Below, piece after piece: positions 1 through 10,000 of a DNA stretch of 27,396 bases. This DNA comes from a virus: positions 1-27,396 of the IMG/VR virus record IMGVR_UViG_3300028196_000067. One strand, 5' to 3'. Positions within the stretch are counted from its first letter, which is position 1; each line of letters opens with the position of its first letter. The position numbers were made by a program, and so were the translations under genes. The notes below the pieces were generated by a model. The model saw only the letters and a program-made list of their open reading frames with translations. It was not told the origin of the DNA and searched no databases.

Positions 1-174
1 TTCTTGTATTTTTGCAAGAAATTTTTGCATTGGTCCATAAGAAAGACCAACTTTTGTTTCATCTAAAATACTACCATCACTTTTTGTATGTCTGATGGAA
101 ATATTATTGAACAATGTGCCAAAACTAATAATAGTTTTTCTTATAATTTCGTGATAAAAATAGGTTCCTAACAT
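1..174 (-). CDS. gp15: gp15 tail sheath stabiliser / tail completion protein (partial, N-terminal 58 codons)
   Basis: The frame opens with ATG at 174-172 and stays open to the left edge, so only the first 58 residues are present. The predicted protein begins MLGTYFYHEIIRKT and continues with FGTLFNNISIRH. T4 gp15 begins with a very similar aromatic and basic stretch (MFGYFYNSSFRRY, then LMGDLFSNIQIKR). In T4, gp15 forms a hexameric ring that caps the tail tube and sheath and docks to the neck. Its place directly after gp13 and gp14 is the T4 order. The start codon overlaps the gp14 stop by one nucleotide (TAATG), and no strong Shine-Dalgarno is visible, so translation is probably coupled to gp14. 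The start is supported by the overlap and by the T4-like N-terminus. The C-terminal part is not in this window. Confidence 0.85.
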   Translation of the reverse strand, partial: MLGTYFYHEIIRKTIISFGTLFNNISIRHTKSDGSILDETKVGLSYGPMQKFLAKIQE

Positions 175-1583
175 TAATAACTACCAAATGGATTTGACTC
201 TGAAAAATCTATAATATTATCTGCTTCAAATTCTATATCTTCATTAGAGTCATATGTATTTTTATAACTATTTGTATCATAATCTAATACAGTATATCTA
301 GCAGAAGAACTTGATCCCACAATAACTTCACCATTACTAAATTTACCAGTATTTATTGATAGTGAAAGACTGGTTAGTGAACTTGTATTTGTAAAGTCTT
401 TAACTACTGCCGTTGTACCTGAAGATTCTCCGGTTATAACTTCATTAAGAATATAAGTCCCAACACCAATAGTGGATAATCCTGCTATAGAAACAGTAGG
501 TGCTTGAGTATATCCAATACCTGGATTGAGTATTCTTATATAATCGAGTTTATTGTCGGTAGTAATTCCGGCAATTGCAGTCGCAGTCACTCCTACTCCA
601 GGACTGCCAATAGTAATTATTGGTGCAACAGAATATTGATTGCCAGGATTGCTGATAGATATGGAAGAAACACTAAACTGCGTTCCTCCTATAGAACAAG
701 TTGCCGCAGCTCCTGTTCCTCCTCCACCAGTTATTGTTATTGTTGGTGTAGTAGTATATCCAGATCCACCATTTGTCAATTCCAATCTTAAAATAGATTG
801 CACATTTGCTTTACTAGTTGTAACTGCAACTGCTGTTGCCGTATTTATTCCACTATTTGGTCCTGAGAAAGTTACTGTAGGAGTAGAAGAATATCCACCA
901 CCATCATTATTTAAGAATATCTCTTTAATAGAATTACTGGAAATTCCTGCCGTTGCAATAGCAGTTACTCCAGATCCAACCAAGGTCATATATGTAATAT
1001 ATCCTTCATCCTCTACTGTGGCATCAATTTCTTCAATTGAAGTATCAATAAGTTCATTTTCATATTCATAAAGTTCACAACTCAATTCGTAAACATAACT
1101 AGATCCCAATTGATAAAATGGTTTTTCATGCTCTACTCTCTTAATTTCAAATAATCTTTCCCCAAGAGGAAAATAAATTAAATCTCCTTCCCTTGGTCTA
1201 GAAATTAAGTCGGCAAAATCATAGTCAGTAATTTTTCCTTCTCTAATACCAGCAGTAATACCCTCCAAAAAAGGTACAATATATTCTTCATATCTTTCTC
1301 TAGATATAGTTAAACTTATTTCATTTTTTAATCTTAATCCAAATTTTGTCATAATATCACTATCTGGAGCATAACCATCATAATTATTCAAATATGCTTC
1401 TATGGCAAAGTTATCATCAAATTTGGAAGATTGTATTTCACGAATTATATTATCAGTTTTAAAAATCTTTCTGGGTAAGTAATTAACTTCTATACCATAA
1501 ATTTTTAATTGTTCATTAATTAAATCTTGAACAAGAAATTGTTCATTTGGAGAACCTTGAAGAAAAAATGGATTTAATGACAT
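174..1583 (-). CDS. gp14: gp14 neck / head-closure protein with a repetitive beta-module insertion
   Basis: This 469-residue protein matches T4 gp14 over its first ~185 residues: the IEAYLNNYDGY segment (61-71), the REGDLIYFPLGERLFEI segment (131-147) and FYQLG (156-160) have clear T4 counterparts. In T4, gp14 joins gp13 to seal the portal of the DNA-filled head and make the tail docking site. T4 gp14 is about 256 residues. The excess here is a block at about 202-372 with four units of roughly 41-44 residues, each built on GGxGYxxxPxVxI or a degenerate form (near 228, 272, 313 and 354). It is followed by a GExxxGxSSG module at 377-436 and an acidic tail ending in NPFGSY. The gene starts 5 nt after the gp13 stop and overlaps gp15 by 1 nt. 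Function of the insertion is unknown; surface decoration of the neck is an inference. Confidence 0.88.
   Translation of the reverse strand: MSLNPFFLQGSPNEQFLVQDLINEQLKIYGIEVNYLPRKIFKTDNIIREIQSSKFDDNFAIEAYLNNYDGYAPDSDIMTKFGLRLKNEISLTISRERYEEYIVPFLEGITAGIREGKITDYDFADLISRPREGDLIYFPLGERLFEIKRVEHEKPFYQLGSSYVYELSCELYEYENELIDTSIEEIDATVEDEGYITYMTLVGSGVTAIATAGISSNSIKEIFLNNDGGGYSSTPTVTFSGPNSGINTATAVAVTTSKANVQSILRLELTNGGSGYTTTPTITITGGGGTGAAATCSIGGTQFSVSSISISNPGNQYSVAPIITIGSPGVGVTATAIAGITTDNKLDYIRILNPGIGYTQAPTVSIAGLSTIGVGTYILNEVITGESSGTTAVVKDFTNTSSLTSLSLSINTGKFSNGEVIVGSSSSARYTVLDYDTNSYKNTYDSNEDIEFEADNIIDFSESNPFGSY
465..980 (-). repeat. Four tandem GGxGY beta modules inside gp14
   Basis: Residues ~202-372 of gp14 contain four consecutive units with a Gly-rich turn ending in Tyr, then x3-4-Pro, a beta strand and a Gly/Ala-rich strand. 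The cores are GGGYSSTPTVTF, GGSGYTTTPTITI, PGNQYSVAPIITI and PGIGYTQAPTVSI, with a period of about 41-44 residues (~125-130 bp). The repeats are clear in protein but diverged in DNA, so they are old duplications rather than recent ones. Confidence 0.8.
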
Positions 1584-1588
1584 AACTA

Positions 1589-2434
1589 TTAACCAATACA
1601 GTCCAGAGGTGGCAATTCGTATTCAGAAGACATCCTCTGCTTTATATCTTCTAAGTCTCTTTGTCCATCTTCAAATATTGCACGACCATTTAGTTCAATA
1701 CCTCCAGGAAGTTTTACACCTTGGAATTTAATTAAATTTTGACCCCATTGTTTTTTTATTAATGCAGTAAGATATTTTTTAACAAAACTATCATTATAAA
1801 TTTGAGAAAAACTTTCTGGGTCAAGGGCTCTGTAACATTCCAAAACAAGGAATGTATCTTTAGTTTTTTCTCCCCAATCTATATCCAAATATAATCTATC
1901 TTGTCTTTTATTAAATCTTACTTGTTTATCTGTCGTCAATAAAAAATCAATATCTTCAAGATATGATTTTGTCATCGCATAAGACAACAAATCAACTGAA
2001 CTAAAATAATATAGATCATTCAAGAATAACTGATATTTGATGCTGAACATTCCACTAGAAAGAGTGCTAGTATCAAATTTGAATACTTTTTCTATTCCTA
2101 TTACAGAATCGGGAACTTGAATAAAATTAGAATTTTCATAAAAATTTGATGTAATTGTTCCAACACCACTTATATTAGTTGAAGTTCCAGTTGTTGTTAC
2201 AATACCAACTCCAGTTGTACCTGTTGCCCTACCTCTATCAATATCATCTTGAGTAATTTTATATTTAAGAAACATTTTTTCAACACCATCATAATGTCTC
2301 TCATTAAAGTATTGAATAGTATCATCAACCAAATCATCAATCTGTTCATCAGCAACATTTATTTCTAAAACTGGTGCTCCAAGTTGTCTCAGACAATAAT
2401 CAATAAGTCCTTGCTTAGTATTGGGTTTTGCCAT
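1589..2434 (-). CDS. gp13: gp13 neck protein
   Basis: From ATG 2434 this gene encodes 281 residues starting MAKPNTKQGLIDYCLRQLGA. The first 60 residues match T4 gp13 in pattern: LxxLGAPxxxV..., then YFNERHYDGVEKMF, beside T4's RRLGAPIINVEL and YGEYHFDGL. gp13 and gp14 form the neck that closes the head after packaging and receives the tail. Later blocks such as FIQVPDSVIGIEKVF, MFSIKYQLFLNDLYY and DRLYLDIDWGE look like conserved core. Residues ~69-96 are a Gly/Thr-rich linker. A longer frame could start at 2467, but I prefer 2434. It has a strong GGAGG nine bases upstream, it makes a TAATG overlap with the previous gene, and it begins where homology begins. Confidence 0.9.
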   Translation of the reverse strand: MAKPNTKQGLIDYCLRQLGAPVLEINVADEQIDDLVDDTIQYFNERHYDGVEKMFLKYKITQDDIDRGRATGTTGVGIVTTTGTSTNISGVGTITSNFYENSNFIQVPDSVIGIEKVFKFDTSTLSSGMFSIKYQLFLNDLYYFSSVDLLSYAMTKSYLEDIDFLLTTDKQVRFNKRQDRLYLDIDWGEKTKDTFLVLECYRALDPESFSQIYNDSFVKKYLTALIKKQWGQNLIKFQGVKLPGGIELNGRAIFEDGQRDLEDIKQRMSSEYELPPLDCIG

Positions 2435-3414
2435 TAGAAAGATCCTCCATCTATCGTTGAAGTCCAAGTAGGAATTCCTACATTGTTAGTTGTTAATACG
2501 AAATAACTTTCAGATAATGCATTTTCTGTACTGGCAGCACCAATTAGTTTTCCAGTATTATCGAAATAAGCAATTCCATTTGGTCCATCATAATCGTCAG
2601 CATCATAATATAAACCTTCAGTAACACTTGCAAATCCAGTAATTATTACATTACCTTCAATATCAATATTGCTATTAAAATCTAAATCACCATCAAAAGT
2701 AGATGTTCCGGAAACATATAAGTTAGTTGTAGTTACTATACCAGAAAATTTTCCGTCTCTCCACCTTTGCGTTGTAATTCCAATATCAAAAGTATTATCA
2801 GTATTTGGAACTAAATTTGATACAAATTCACCTCCAACATCAATGTCATCTCCAGTAGAATCACCAATTCCAATTGTACCACCTCTAAATGTGGCATTTC
2901 CAATAAAGTTTGAAGTTCCGGCAACTTCTAGATTAGTGCCTACATAAAGTTCTCCTCCAGTAGTTGTAATACCACCAGCAGAAGCAAGAGTTGTAATTCC
3001 AACGGAGTTAAATGTGGAATTTACTGTTAATCCGTTTAATATGTCAACAGCAGCATTAATATCTAAATCAGAAGCAAAGGTGGAAATACCTGCAACTGAT
3101 AAATTTCCTCCAATATTAACTGCTTTACCAATTCCAATTCCACCATCAATAACTAAAGCACCATTTGTAGGTGCAGTAGAATCTGTAGTATTTGAAAATG
3201 TTACAATGCCAGTAATATTTAAGGATGACGAATCAATCGTATCCGTCATATAGAATTTTTCTGTAGAAAGATCCCATACTAAGATCATTCCATCTCTAGT
3301 TTTTAGGGAGGAATCTACATCACTTAAATTTACTAATTTTGTTGGGGGTGCAGATGCGTTGGATAAAACTCGAACTACGTTTTTGGAACCAACTCTAGCT
3401 ATAATGTTGGGCAT
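2434..3414 (-). CDS. Repetitive fibre/whisker-like structural protein in the wac (fibritin) position
   Basis: This 326-residue protein has no recognisable T4 homologue. Residues ~1-60 form a distinct head (MPNIIARVGSKNVVRVLS..., ending with a VWDLSTEKFYMTD strand). Residues ~65-270 are low-complexity Gly/Thr/Ile/Asn sequence with recurring beta-hairpin-like units such as GGNLSVAGISTF, GTNLEVAGTSNF and LYVSGTSTFDGDL. This pattern is typical of trimeric beta-helical phage fibres. A TDNTFDIGITTQRWRDGKF segment (about 205-223) resembles a motif common in phage tail-fibre proteins. It lies just before gp13, where T4 carries wac, so a neck whisker or short-fibre role is plausible but inferred from position. 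The start overlaps the previous stop (TAATG) and has a strong AGGAGG site. Confidence 0.6.
   Translation of the reverse strand: MPNIIARVGSKNVVRVLSNASAPPTKLVNLSDVDSSLKTRDGMILVWDLSTEKFYMTDTIDSSSLNITGIVTFSNTTDSTAPTNGALVIDGGIGIGKAVNIGGNLSVAGISTFASDLDINAAVDILNGLTVNSTFNSVGITTLASAGGITTTGGELYVGTNLEVAGTSNFIGNATFRGGTIGIGDSTGDDIDVGGEFVSNLVPNTDNTFDIGITTQRWRDGKFSGIVTTTNLYVSGTSTFDGDLDFNSNIDIEGNVIITGFASVTEGLYYDADDYDGPNGIAYFDNTGKLIGAASTENALSESYFVLTTNNVGIPTWTSTIDGGSF
2444..2448 (-). promoter_or_regulatory. Ribosome binding site of gp13
   Basis: The minus strand reads GGAGG here, nine nucleotides before the ATG at 2434. It lies downstream of the alternative ATG at 2467, so it argues for the 2434 start and against the 11-residue longer product. 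Confidence 0.75.
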
Positions 3415-3749
3415 TATCTAGTAACTCCTCCTCTGACTAATACAGCACCCTCTACAACTTTAAATTCTTTACCATTATTTATTACCTTTATATCAAAAAC
3501 GTATCTTCCAGGTTTAATGTTGACAGTTTGTGTTTTACTTAGAGAAATTGTAACAACTCCCAATTCTGGACCAGATACAGTTGACGCAAAAGATACTGAA
3601 GTAGAAGAACCATAATATTTTCTCAACTGCGCTTCAGCAGAAGCACCAGTCAAAATTAATGGAGAATTGGATCTAGTATCCTCTAACTCGAAGGATGTAT
3701 CAAAATCATAACCTTGTTCAATCACAATATTAGATACATAAACTGCCAT
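3414..3749 (-). CDS. Small beta-rich virion protein (111 aa), function unknown
   Basis: I do not assign a function. The protein starts MAVYVSNIVIEQGYDFDTSFEL and ends with RYVFDIKVINNGKEF...VEGAVLVRGGVTR. The sequence alternates beta strands: a strand with EQGxDFxxxFxLED, a LTGASAEAQLRKYYGS segment, and a PGRYVFDI strand. This order (a term on the property of the input, LTG, PGxYxFDI) resembles the N-terminal fold of upper-baseplate proteins of the BppU type and small proteins common in marine T4-like phages. No signal peptide or membrane segment is visible. It is the first gene after a perfect TATAAATA late promoter, and its stop overlaps the next gene's start. A structural adaptor for the following fibre-like protein is a reasonable inference, not shown. 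Confidence 0.6.
   Translation of the reverse strand: MAVYVSNIVIEQGYDFDTSFELEDTRSNSPLILTGASAEAQLRKYYGSSTSVSFASTVSGPELGVVTISLSKTQTVNIKPGRYVFDIKVINNGKEFKVVEGAVLVRGGVTR
3425..3434 (-). promoter_or_regulatory. Ribosome binding site of the 326-residue fibre-like gene
   Basis: The minus strand reads AGAGGAGGAG, with its last GGAG ten nucleotides before the ATG at 3414. It lies inside the 3' end of the preceding 111-residue gene. It is one of only two clearly strong Shine-Dalgarno sequences in the window. Confidence 0.75.
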
Positions 3750-3776
3750 TATCTTTATGAATTATTATCTTTTAGA

Positions 3777-3784
3777 TATTTATA
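3777..3784 (-). promoter_or_regulatory. T4-type late promoter (TATAAATA) for the 111 aa-326 aa-13-14-15 unit
   Basis: The minus strand carries an exact TATAAATA, the extended -10 element recognised in T4 by gp55-programmed RNA polymerase. The box ends 27 nt before the ATG at 3749, leaving a leader of about 20 nt. It sits in one of the few real intergenic gaps (3750-3802, 53 bp). A short TATCT-AAA-AGATA hairpin follows the box. Confidence 0.8.
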
Positions 3785-3802
3785 TGAATTATTGATAGCA
3801 GT

Positions 3803-4006
3803 TTATTTGTTTAAGAAATCTTTGAGTAAATCCTTTATTTCTTCAATATCTTTTTTCATATTATTTAACTCTTCTTTCTCAGAATTTTTTCGTTTAACTC
3901 TACTCATATATCTATTATAAGCAATATTGTCACAATTAACAATTGCTCCGGTATCCTCATCTCTGTAAAGATGAGGATGATCTTTAACTTTTATTAAATT
4001 CTTCAT
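3803..4006 (-). CDS. Small basic/acidic protein (67 aa) with a C-terminal coiled coil
   Basis: The 67-residue product has two parts. Residues 1-34 (KVKDHPHLYRDEDTGAIVN, then AYNRYM) are a motif that recurs in small conserved proteins of T4-like phages, as far as I recognise it. Residues ~36-67 are rich in Lys and Glu with hydrophobic residues at heptad-like spacing (LNNMKKDIEEIKDLLKDFL), so a coiled coil is likely. The ATG overlaps the stop of the DUF4815 gene as ATGA, and no good ribosome binding site precedes it, so translation should be coupled. Function is unknown. A small structural or chaperone-like partner of its large neighbour is possible from coupling alone. Start and frame are well supported by the overlap and by the recognised N-terminus. 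Confidence 0.7.
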   Translation of the reverse strand: MKNLIKVKDHPHLYRDEDTGAIVNCDNIAYNRYMSRVKRKNSEKEELNNMKKDIEEIKDLLKDFLNK

Positions 4007-7000
4007 GCTAATGCGATTGTTCTGAGATCACTAATAATTGGTGCATTTGCCTGATCAGTTCCTGACATGATAATTTTGATTGAATATCCACTAAATTCTC
4101 CCAAATTATCTGCACTAAACTCATATTCTAAGAACTGATTAGCAGAACTTGCAGGAACTTTAACATCAGATTTGCCATTATTTAGAGATGGATCAATAAC
4201 TCTAAATCCACCGTCAGAAGTTGCTTCAAGATTCTCATGTCCTGGAAATAATTCAAATTCTTGTTCTATCTCTGAAGAATCATCTCTAACAAGACTATAA
4301 AGAACTCTAATGTCAGAAGAAGCAGGTCTATATGCTCCAAGTATAACCTTCAAAGAAGATGCTGGTTTAGATAGTCCAATAGTATCAGAAACATAGATTG
4401 CCGAGTGTGGATCATCTAATATTGAATTCACTCTAGAATCAGTAGCAAAGTTTGTAACAGGTCTATTCAAATAGTTTGATGCAAATTCGATAGTGGAATT
4501 TTCAAGATTTATAATTGGAGATAAATTTTCATCTGTACTGTTTAATGTAACTGCTGTAGTAAATGATCTTCTACCAGAAACATTATTGAATGCTGGTTGC
4601 TGCAACTCATTGACTCTAGAACATACTATTCTGGTGGATTTTAAATTATTAAAGGAGTTCAATTCTACTGGTTCTACTTCATTTAGAAGTTGGAAAGAAG
4701 TTTCAGTACCATCAATACTGGTTCCGGTTGTCGTTCTAATTACGGCACTTACTGAAGTTGAATCTCCAGGTGCCTGAATAAAGAATCTTGGATTTACAGA
4801 ATTAAACTGAATATTTTCAGTTGCATAGACATTATTTCCACCACCAACAAATTGTCTATTAAATGATAATTGTGGTAGAGTTGCAGTATCTGCAGATCTA
4901 TTTACTCCATATGTAGCACTTCGATCTATTTCAACATAATATCCATTAGAGTCAATTCCAATATCGGAAATATCATAAATTACATTATTAATTCTTCTTA
5001 AAGATACTCCATTAAACTCATATTTTTGAACCTTAGAATTAATTTCATGTGATTGAACTATTCCTTCAATACCTCTACTAAGAGTTCTTAATTCATTTGA
5101 AACTGCTGTTTGGTATGATATAACTTCATCTCCAACTTTTACATATCCAGGATTAGAAGCACTGACAGGTAATCCTTCGAAAGTTTCAAATACTGAAGAA
5201 TTTTTAACAAATATTGTATCTGAACCTGTTGATAATAAATTAGCAGTAAGAATTGATGGTGAAATATCAGATTCGACACCAGTCAATTTTAATTTATTAT
5301 TATTGGCATACATTCCATGATTGAAATGACTTACCTCTAAGTAATTTCCAGAATTTGTTCCTGTTCCTTCGGTTATACGTGTAATGGTTGAAGCTAAAGA
5401 TACAATAGTTGTATCAGTATCGTAATAACTCACACCAACACCAATTGGAAATGCATTTCCTGCACCAACTTCACCTTGAACATTAGTCAAGTAGAGTGTA
5501 TCTCTTCCATTAATTGCACTAATAGTAATTAATGCGTCTCTGCCTGTTGTGTTACTAGTGATAGTCACTACATCACCAACTTCATATCCGGTTCCATTAG
5601 CAGTTTTTGTAAGACTGGTGATTGCACCATTTCCATCTACACTACCAATAGTAAATTCCAATCCACTACCATTTCCGCCATTAATATTAGTTGTTGGTCT
5701 ATTAGATTGAGTAGTATAATTTACTCCACCATTAGTAGTTGTAATACCACTGGCTGGACCTCCAGCATATTCAATATAACCATAACTATTTGGAATAGAA
5801 CCGGCAATCTTTCTACCGGTAGCCAAAATACCAATTGTTGCTGCATCTGTGAATGTTGCAACACCAACAGTAGTAGTTTTTGGTAAACTACCAAGTGGAT
5901 TTGTAAGTAAATTATTTACATATCCATTACTTTGATCTAAAGGTGGATTTCCAAAATGAGCAATACCAGTATTTGCGGTGAATTTTGCTTTATAAAGTTT
6001 AAATTTAAGATCTAATTTTTGTGTAGGTGTCCAAATAGAACCATTTTGAGACTTAAACAAACTACCAAGTGCAAATTGCTTAGTATAAATTACTGCTTCT
6101 GCATCAGGTAAAGATTGTGTATTAACAGTTTTCTCTCCCATTTTTGCAATCCAAACTTCATATTCGTCCGAAGTAGGTGCAATTAAAACTACAGCATATT
6201 CATTTCCAGGAGCGAGATACTTTGGTTCGTCAAATGTAACTCTTGTTGCAATTTCACCAGTTTTTGATGTTGTAATTTGATCTGGATACAATGTTTTCGA
6301 TTCTCCAACCAAAATTAAAGTTGGGATACCGAGTTCTACTGTTCTTATTTGAACTTCGAGAGGTGCACTACCTGCTGGTTTGTTAGCAAAATAGAGATCT
6401 AATTCAGTAAGAACTACACCTTTATCATCACTACTAAATCCATTCAGATCTGGAGCATCAATATCTCTACCGACAACAAATGATTGTGCAAGAGGATCAT
6501 CTCTTCTAGCTCTCACAATTTCACGTTGAGTTGTTGTTAAGATTGTGGTACGTCTTATCGTAGTTTCAATAGTTGTAGTTACTGTAGTTTGTATTTGTCT
6601 TGTTAGGAGAGTTCCAACAGCACTATAAGATCCTTGTCCGGTGGAAATTAACTTACTTCCAGGTAATGGTTTCTCATTTGTAGAACTACTAGTTAATAAG
6701 TATGTCTTTTTACCAGTAAGAATTCTTGGATTTGGTGCTGGATTTGTATGTGGATTCTTAATAAAGAAGGATCCATATAAATCTCCATAATTATCGGTTA
6801 TCAATCTCAAGTCTTTTACATAAGCAATTGCACCACTACTCTGCCCAACGATTTTTGCACCTTTTGTAACATATCCAAAGAATTTTCCTTGTGCCTCACT
6901 AGACAGTGAATTTAAATCGATATTTATTGTTTTAGATGATTGGCTATATGAAGATGGTAAATTCTCTTTCCTTGCATAAGGATTGATATTATATGTTCTT

Positions 7001-10000
7001 GATGGTGAACTGAAGGGACCTTCTTTGTGATTTGACTTTGCAAGTCTAAAACGACCTATTTCTCGGTCTTCTTTATATACTTTTATCGTTTCTCCAGATT
7101 TAAATGATCCCTGCAGAACACCAGGTGTATTTAAAGATATACTATTAGAAATCTCTAAAAGTTTTGGTATGAAACTTACATTACTATGATTATCTAAGAA
7201 CTGGTAATGTTTTGTGAGGGGTTTTAGTGATCTTCCGAAGAAAGAAACATTTCTAGATCTGATATATTGATCATCACCACTAGAAATAAGAACATCTCTA
7301 GATCTTACATTAACTCTAGTTCTAGAACTTGTTGAAGTTTGTACTCTAGAACTGGTATTAGTTTCGGTTCTTCTTGTTTCTGTAACTCTAGTTCCACTTC
7401 CAGTTTCAATTCTTATAGGTGATAGAGTAATAGTGTTTCTAATAGTATTACGAACAACATTGATAGTTCTTCTTGTTATATTCTGTACAGAAGGGGGAAT
7501 ATAAATGGTTCTAATCCAAAAATCATTTGCTGGGGATAATTTTACATTTCCAACATATTCTATCACATGAAATGGATTGACATTTTCTACACGAGTAGCA
7601 AGTGGTTGTTCTAACCAACCAATAGAATCATATTTTAAAGTAACAACATTTCCAGTTTTTTGAATATTTGGATCTAATAGGTCAAAGTTGGTTGTTAAAT
7701 CTAAATCTTCTTCTGAAATTTCTGTTGAAGGTAAAACTCTTTGATTTAAAGAATTTAAAATAAGTCTTGGTCTCAATTCACCTTCACTTATGTCTGCGGA
7801 GGTTAAATTTTGGTCAGAAAGATTGCCATCTACAAAATTATCTACAAAGAAACCGGATTTAAATCTATTATTTCCATCTTCATCTTCAATACGTAATGCT
7901 TCAGTACTAACCTCCAATAAACTTAAAGATGTAACTCTTTCTAAGTTTTCTATTCTATCTTCAAGTTGACCAATATCTCTCATAGTATATCTTCTATTGT
8001 CAACCAGACTAATAGAAACATTATCTGGATCATAAAGATATGGTGGAAGTGTAATAGTTGCCAATTCCATCAAACTTTGATCATTACTTGGAGATGCTTT
8101 TGGATCTTTTGCCGAAACACCTTTACTAACAATAAGATTTTCAAACTTATCAAGATATAACTTATCAATTCTAGGAAGATAAAAATCAAATCCAATTAAT
8201 GAACTTTCACCAGGTTTTAAGTGGGGGTCTACAATTGCACTAAAATCTCTTGACCCAAAATCAAATGGTGAAGCAGTTGTTGAAGAATAATTAGCAACTC
8301 TTGGTCTAAAATCTAATGTATCAGAAGCTCTAACATTTTTGGGACCAATTGTGGGAATATCATTTAAAAATCTATCAGCATCATAACTTAAAACAGTAAA
8401 TACATCTCCAGTATCTGACGCGGGAACTATATAATGATCAAAAATAACCAATAATCTTTTAGATGGTTCTGAATCTGTTGTTCTAATCAATCTAGAATAA
8501 TCATAATATTCATTTTTTTGTCCACCATCAAGAACAAAATTGTCTGTTACATTATTATATTCCCCTAATGTAATAGACTGGATGGTAGAAATAATATTAG
8601 ATTCTTCGAATGTTACGGTTTCTCCGGCAATAAAAGTATTCTGGTTTAGATAGACTACACCTAGTTTATTTGCATCACCTGATGATGGTGTGGAACTATT
8701 ATTTGTTACAACTCTTGCAACTGTTCCACTCTCAGAACCAATGATATTTTCACCAATAATTGCATCTGTTGCAACATTGGATATTGAAGAAAACTCAATT
8801 GCATCTAATATAGGATTTGCAGTATTCGTTGATTCGTATACTACAAGAACTTTTGCAACATCAGGAACATTTAATGAAATTTGATCGTCTTGAACTCTAA
8901 GTCCATAATATTGATTATATGTTAGTCCATCATTGATTGATATGCTAGATGCAGACCCAGATTGTGCTAATTTTGAAAGATTAACTACTTTTACTGCACT
9001 TCTAGTAAATTTTTTAATTTTACTTTGAATTCCATTCTTCTTCAGTGTTACATTTACAATACTATTTCCACCACTAGAATTCAGATTAGTAACGGCAATA
9101 CCAGTTCCTCCCCCAGTAAGAGTAAATGCATCAGAAGTTATTGTTCCGATTCCACCACCATTATAATGAATCGAATATCTTTCTTGGTCGAATGTCTCAT
9201 AAAATGAACTAGTAAGTCCAGTATTAGATTGATTTAACTCAAGTTCAACATCATTAATGTTTACCTCAATTTGTTTAGATATTAATAATTGAGAATTAGA
9301 AAGATCAACAGAGGAAATATTAGATTCTGGAAGATTTGCATAAAGATATCCATTTTCACTATTTCTTATTTTTGGTACTCTTAGATTTGCCGTATAATCT
9401 CCATCAGTAATTACTGGATTGCCATCAAAAACTCCACTAACATCTGAAATGGTTCCAAGAGTTAATGTTGATAAGTCTGAAGAAACGGCTGTAATTCTAT
9501 TATATTTTAAAATACTTGATTGTGCAACACTAATTACATCATTCACTTTGACTCCAGAAAATAATTTTCCTGGACTTGTTACTGAACCTCCAGCAATATT
9601 AACTTCTGTAATTCCATTAGAGAACTTTTTAGGACTTAGAACTGCATCTGCAAAGAAATTTGGAAATCCTGATACACCCGATTTTGTAACAGCTTTGATT
9701 TGGTCAGTTGTATTTTGTATAAAACTTGCAATTGTTAGTGCCGTTTCAATTCCATTGACAATTAGTTTTTCACCGGTTACAAAAGTCCCTGAAGTTTGAC
9801 TCAGATTTAATGATGATGCAGAAGCACCAAGAACAACAAATCCACTTGCACCACTACTTTTTCCCTTTATAAAGGAGGAAGTTGGAATCTCCGTTGCCGT
9901 TACACTTCTATTAAAAGTTACATTTGTATAAGTTTGAATATCATAAAGATATAAATCCCACTGAGTTGCTGCACCAGAATATGCAGCATCAGTCAAATTA

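Noticed and set aside
640-1071. Plus-strand open frame of 143 codons opposite gp14
   Set aside because: It is Pro/Val-rich antisense of the gp14 Gly/Thr-rich repeats, has no recognisable family, and lies entirely within a well supported gene.
2435-2467. Longer gp13 start at 2467
   Set aside because: It would add 11 residues outside the homology, overlap the previous gene by 34 nt and ignore the strong GGAGG before 2434.
9419-9799. Plus-strand open frame of 126 codons opposite the DUF4815 gene
   Set aside because: Complete shadow of a conserved gene with no sign of independent coding.
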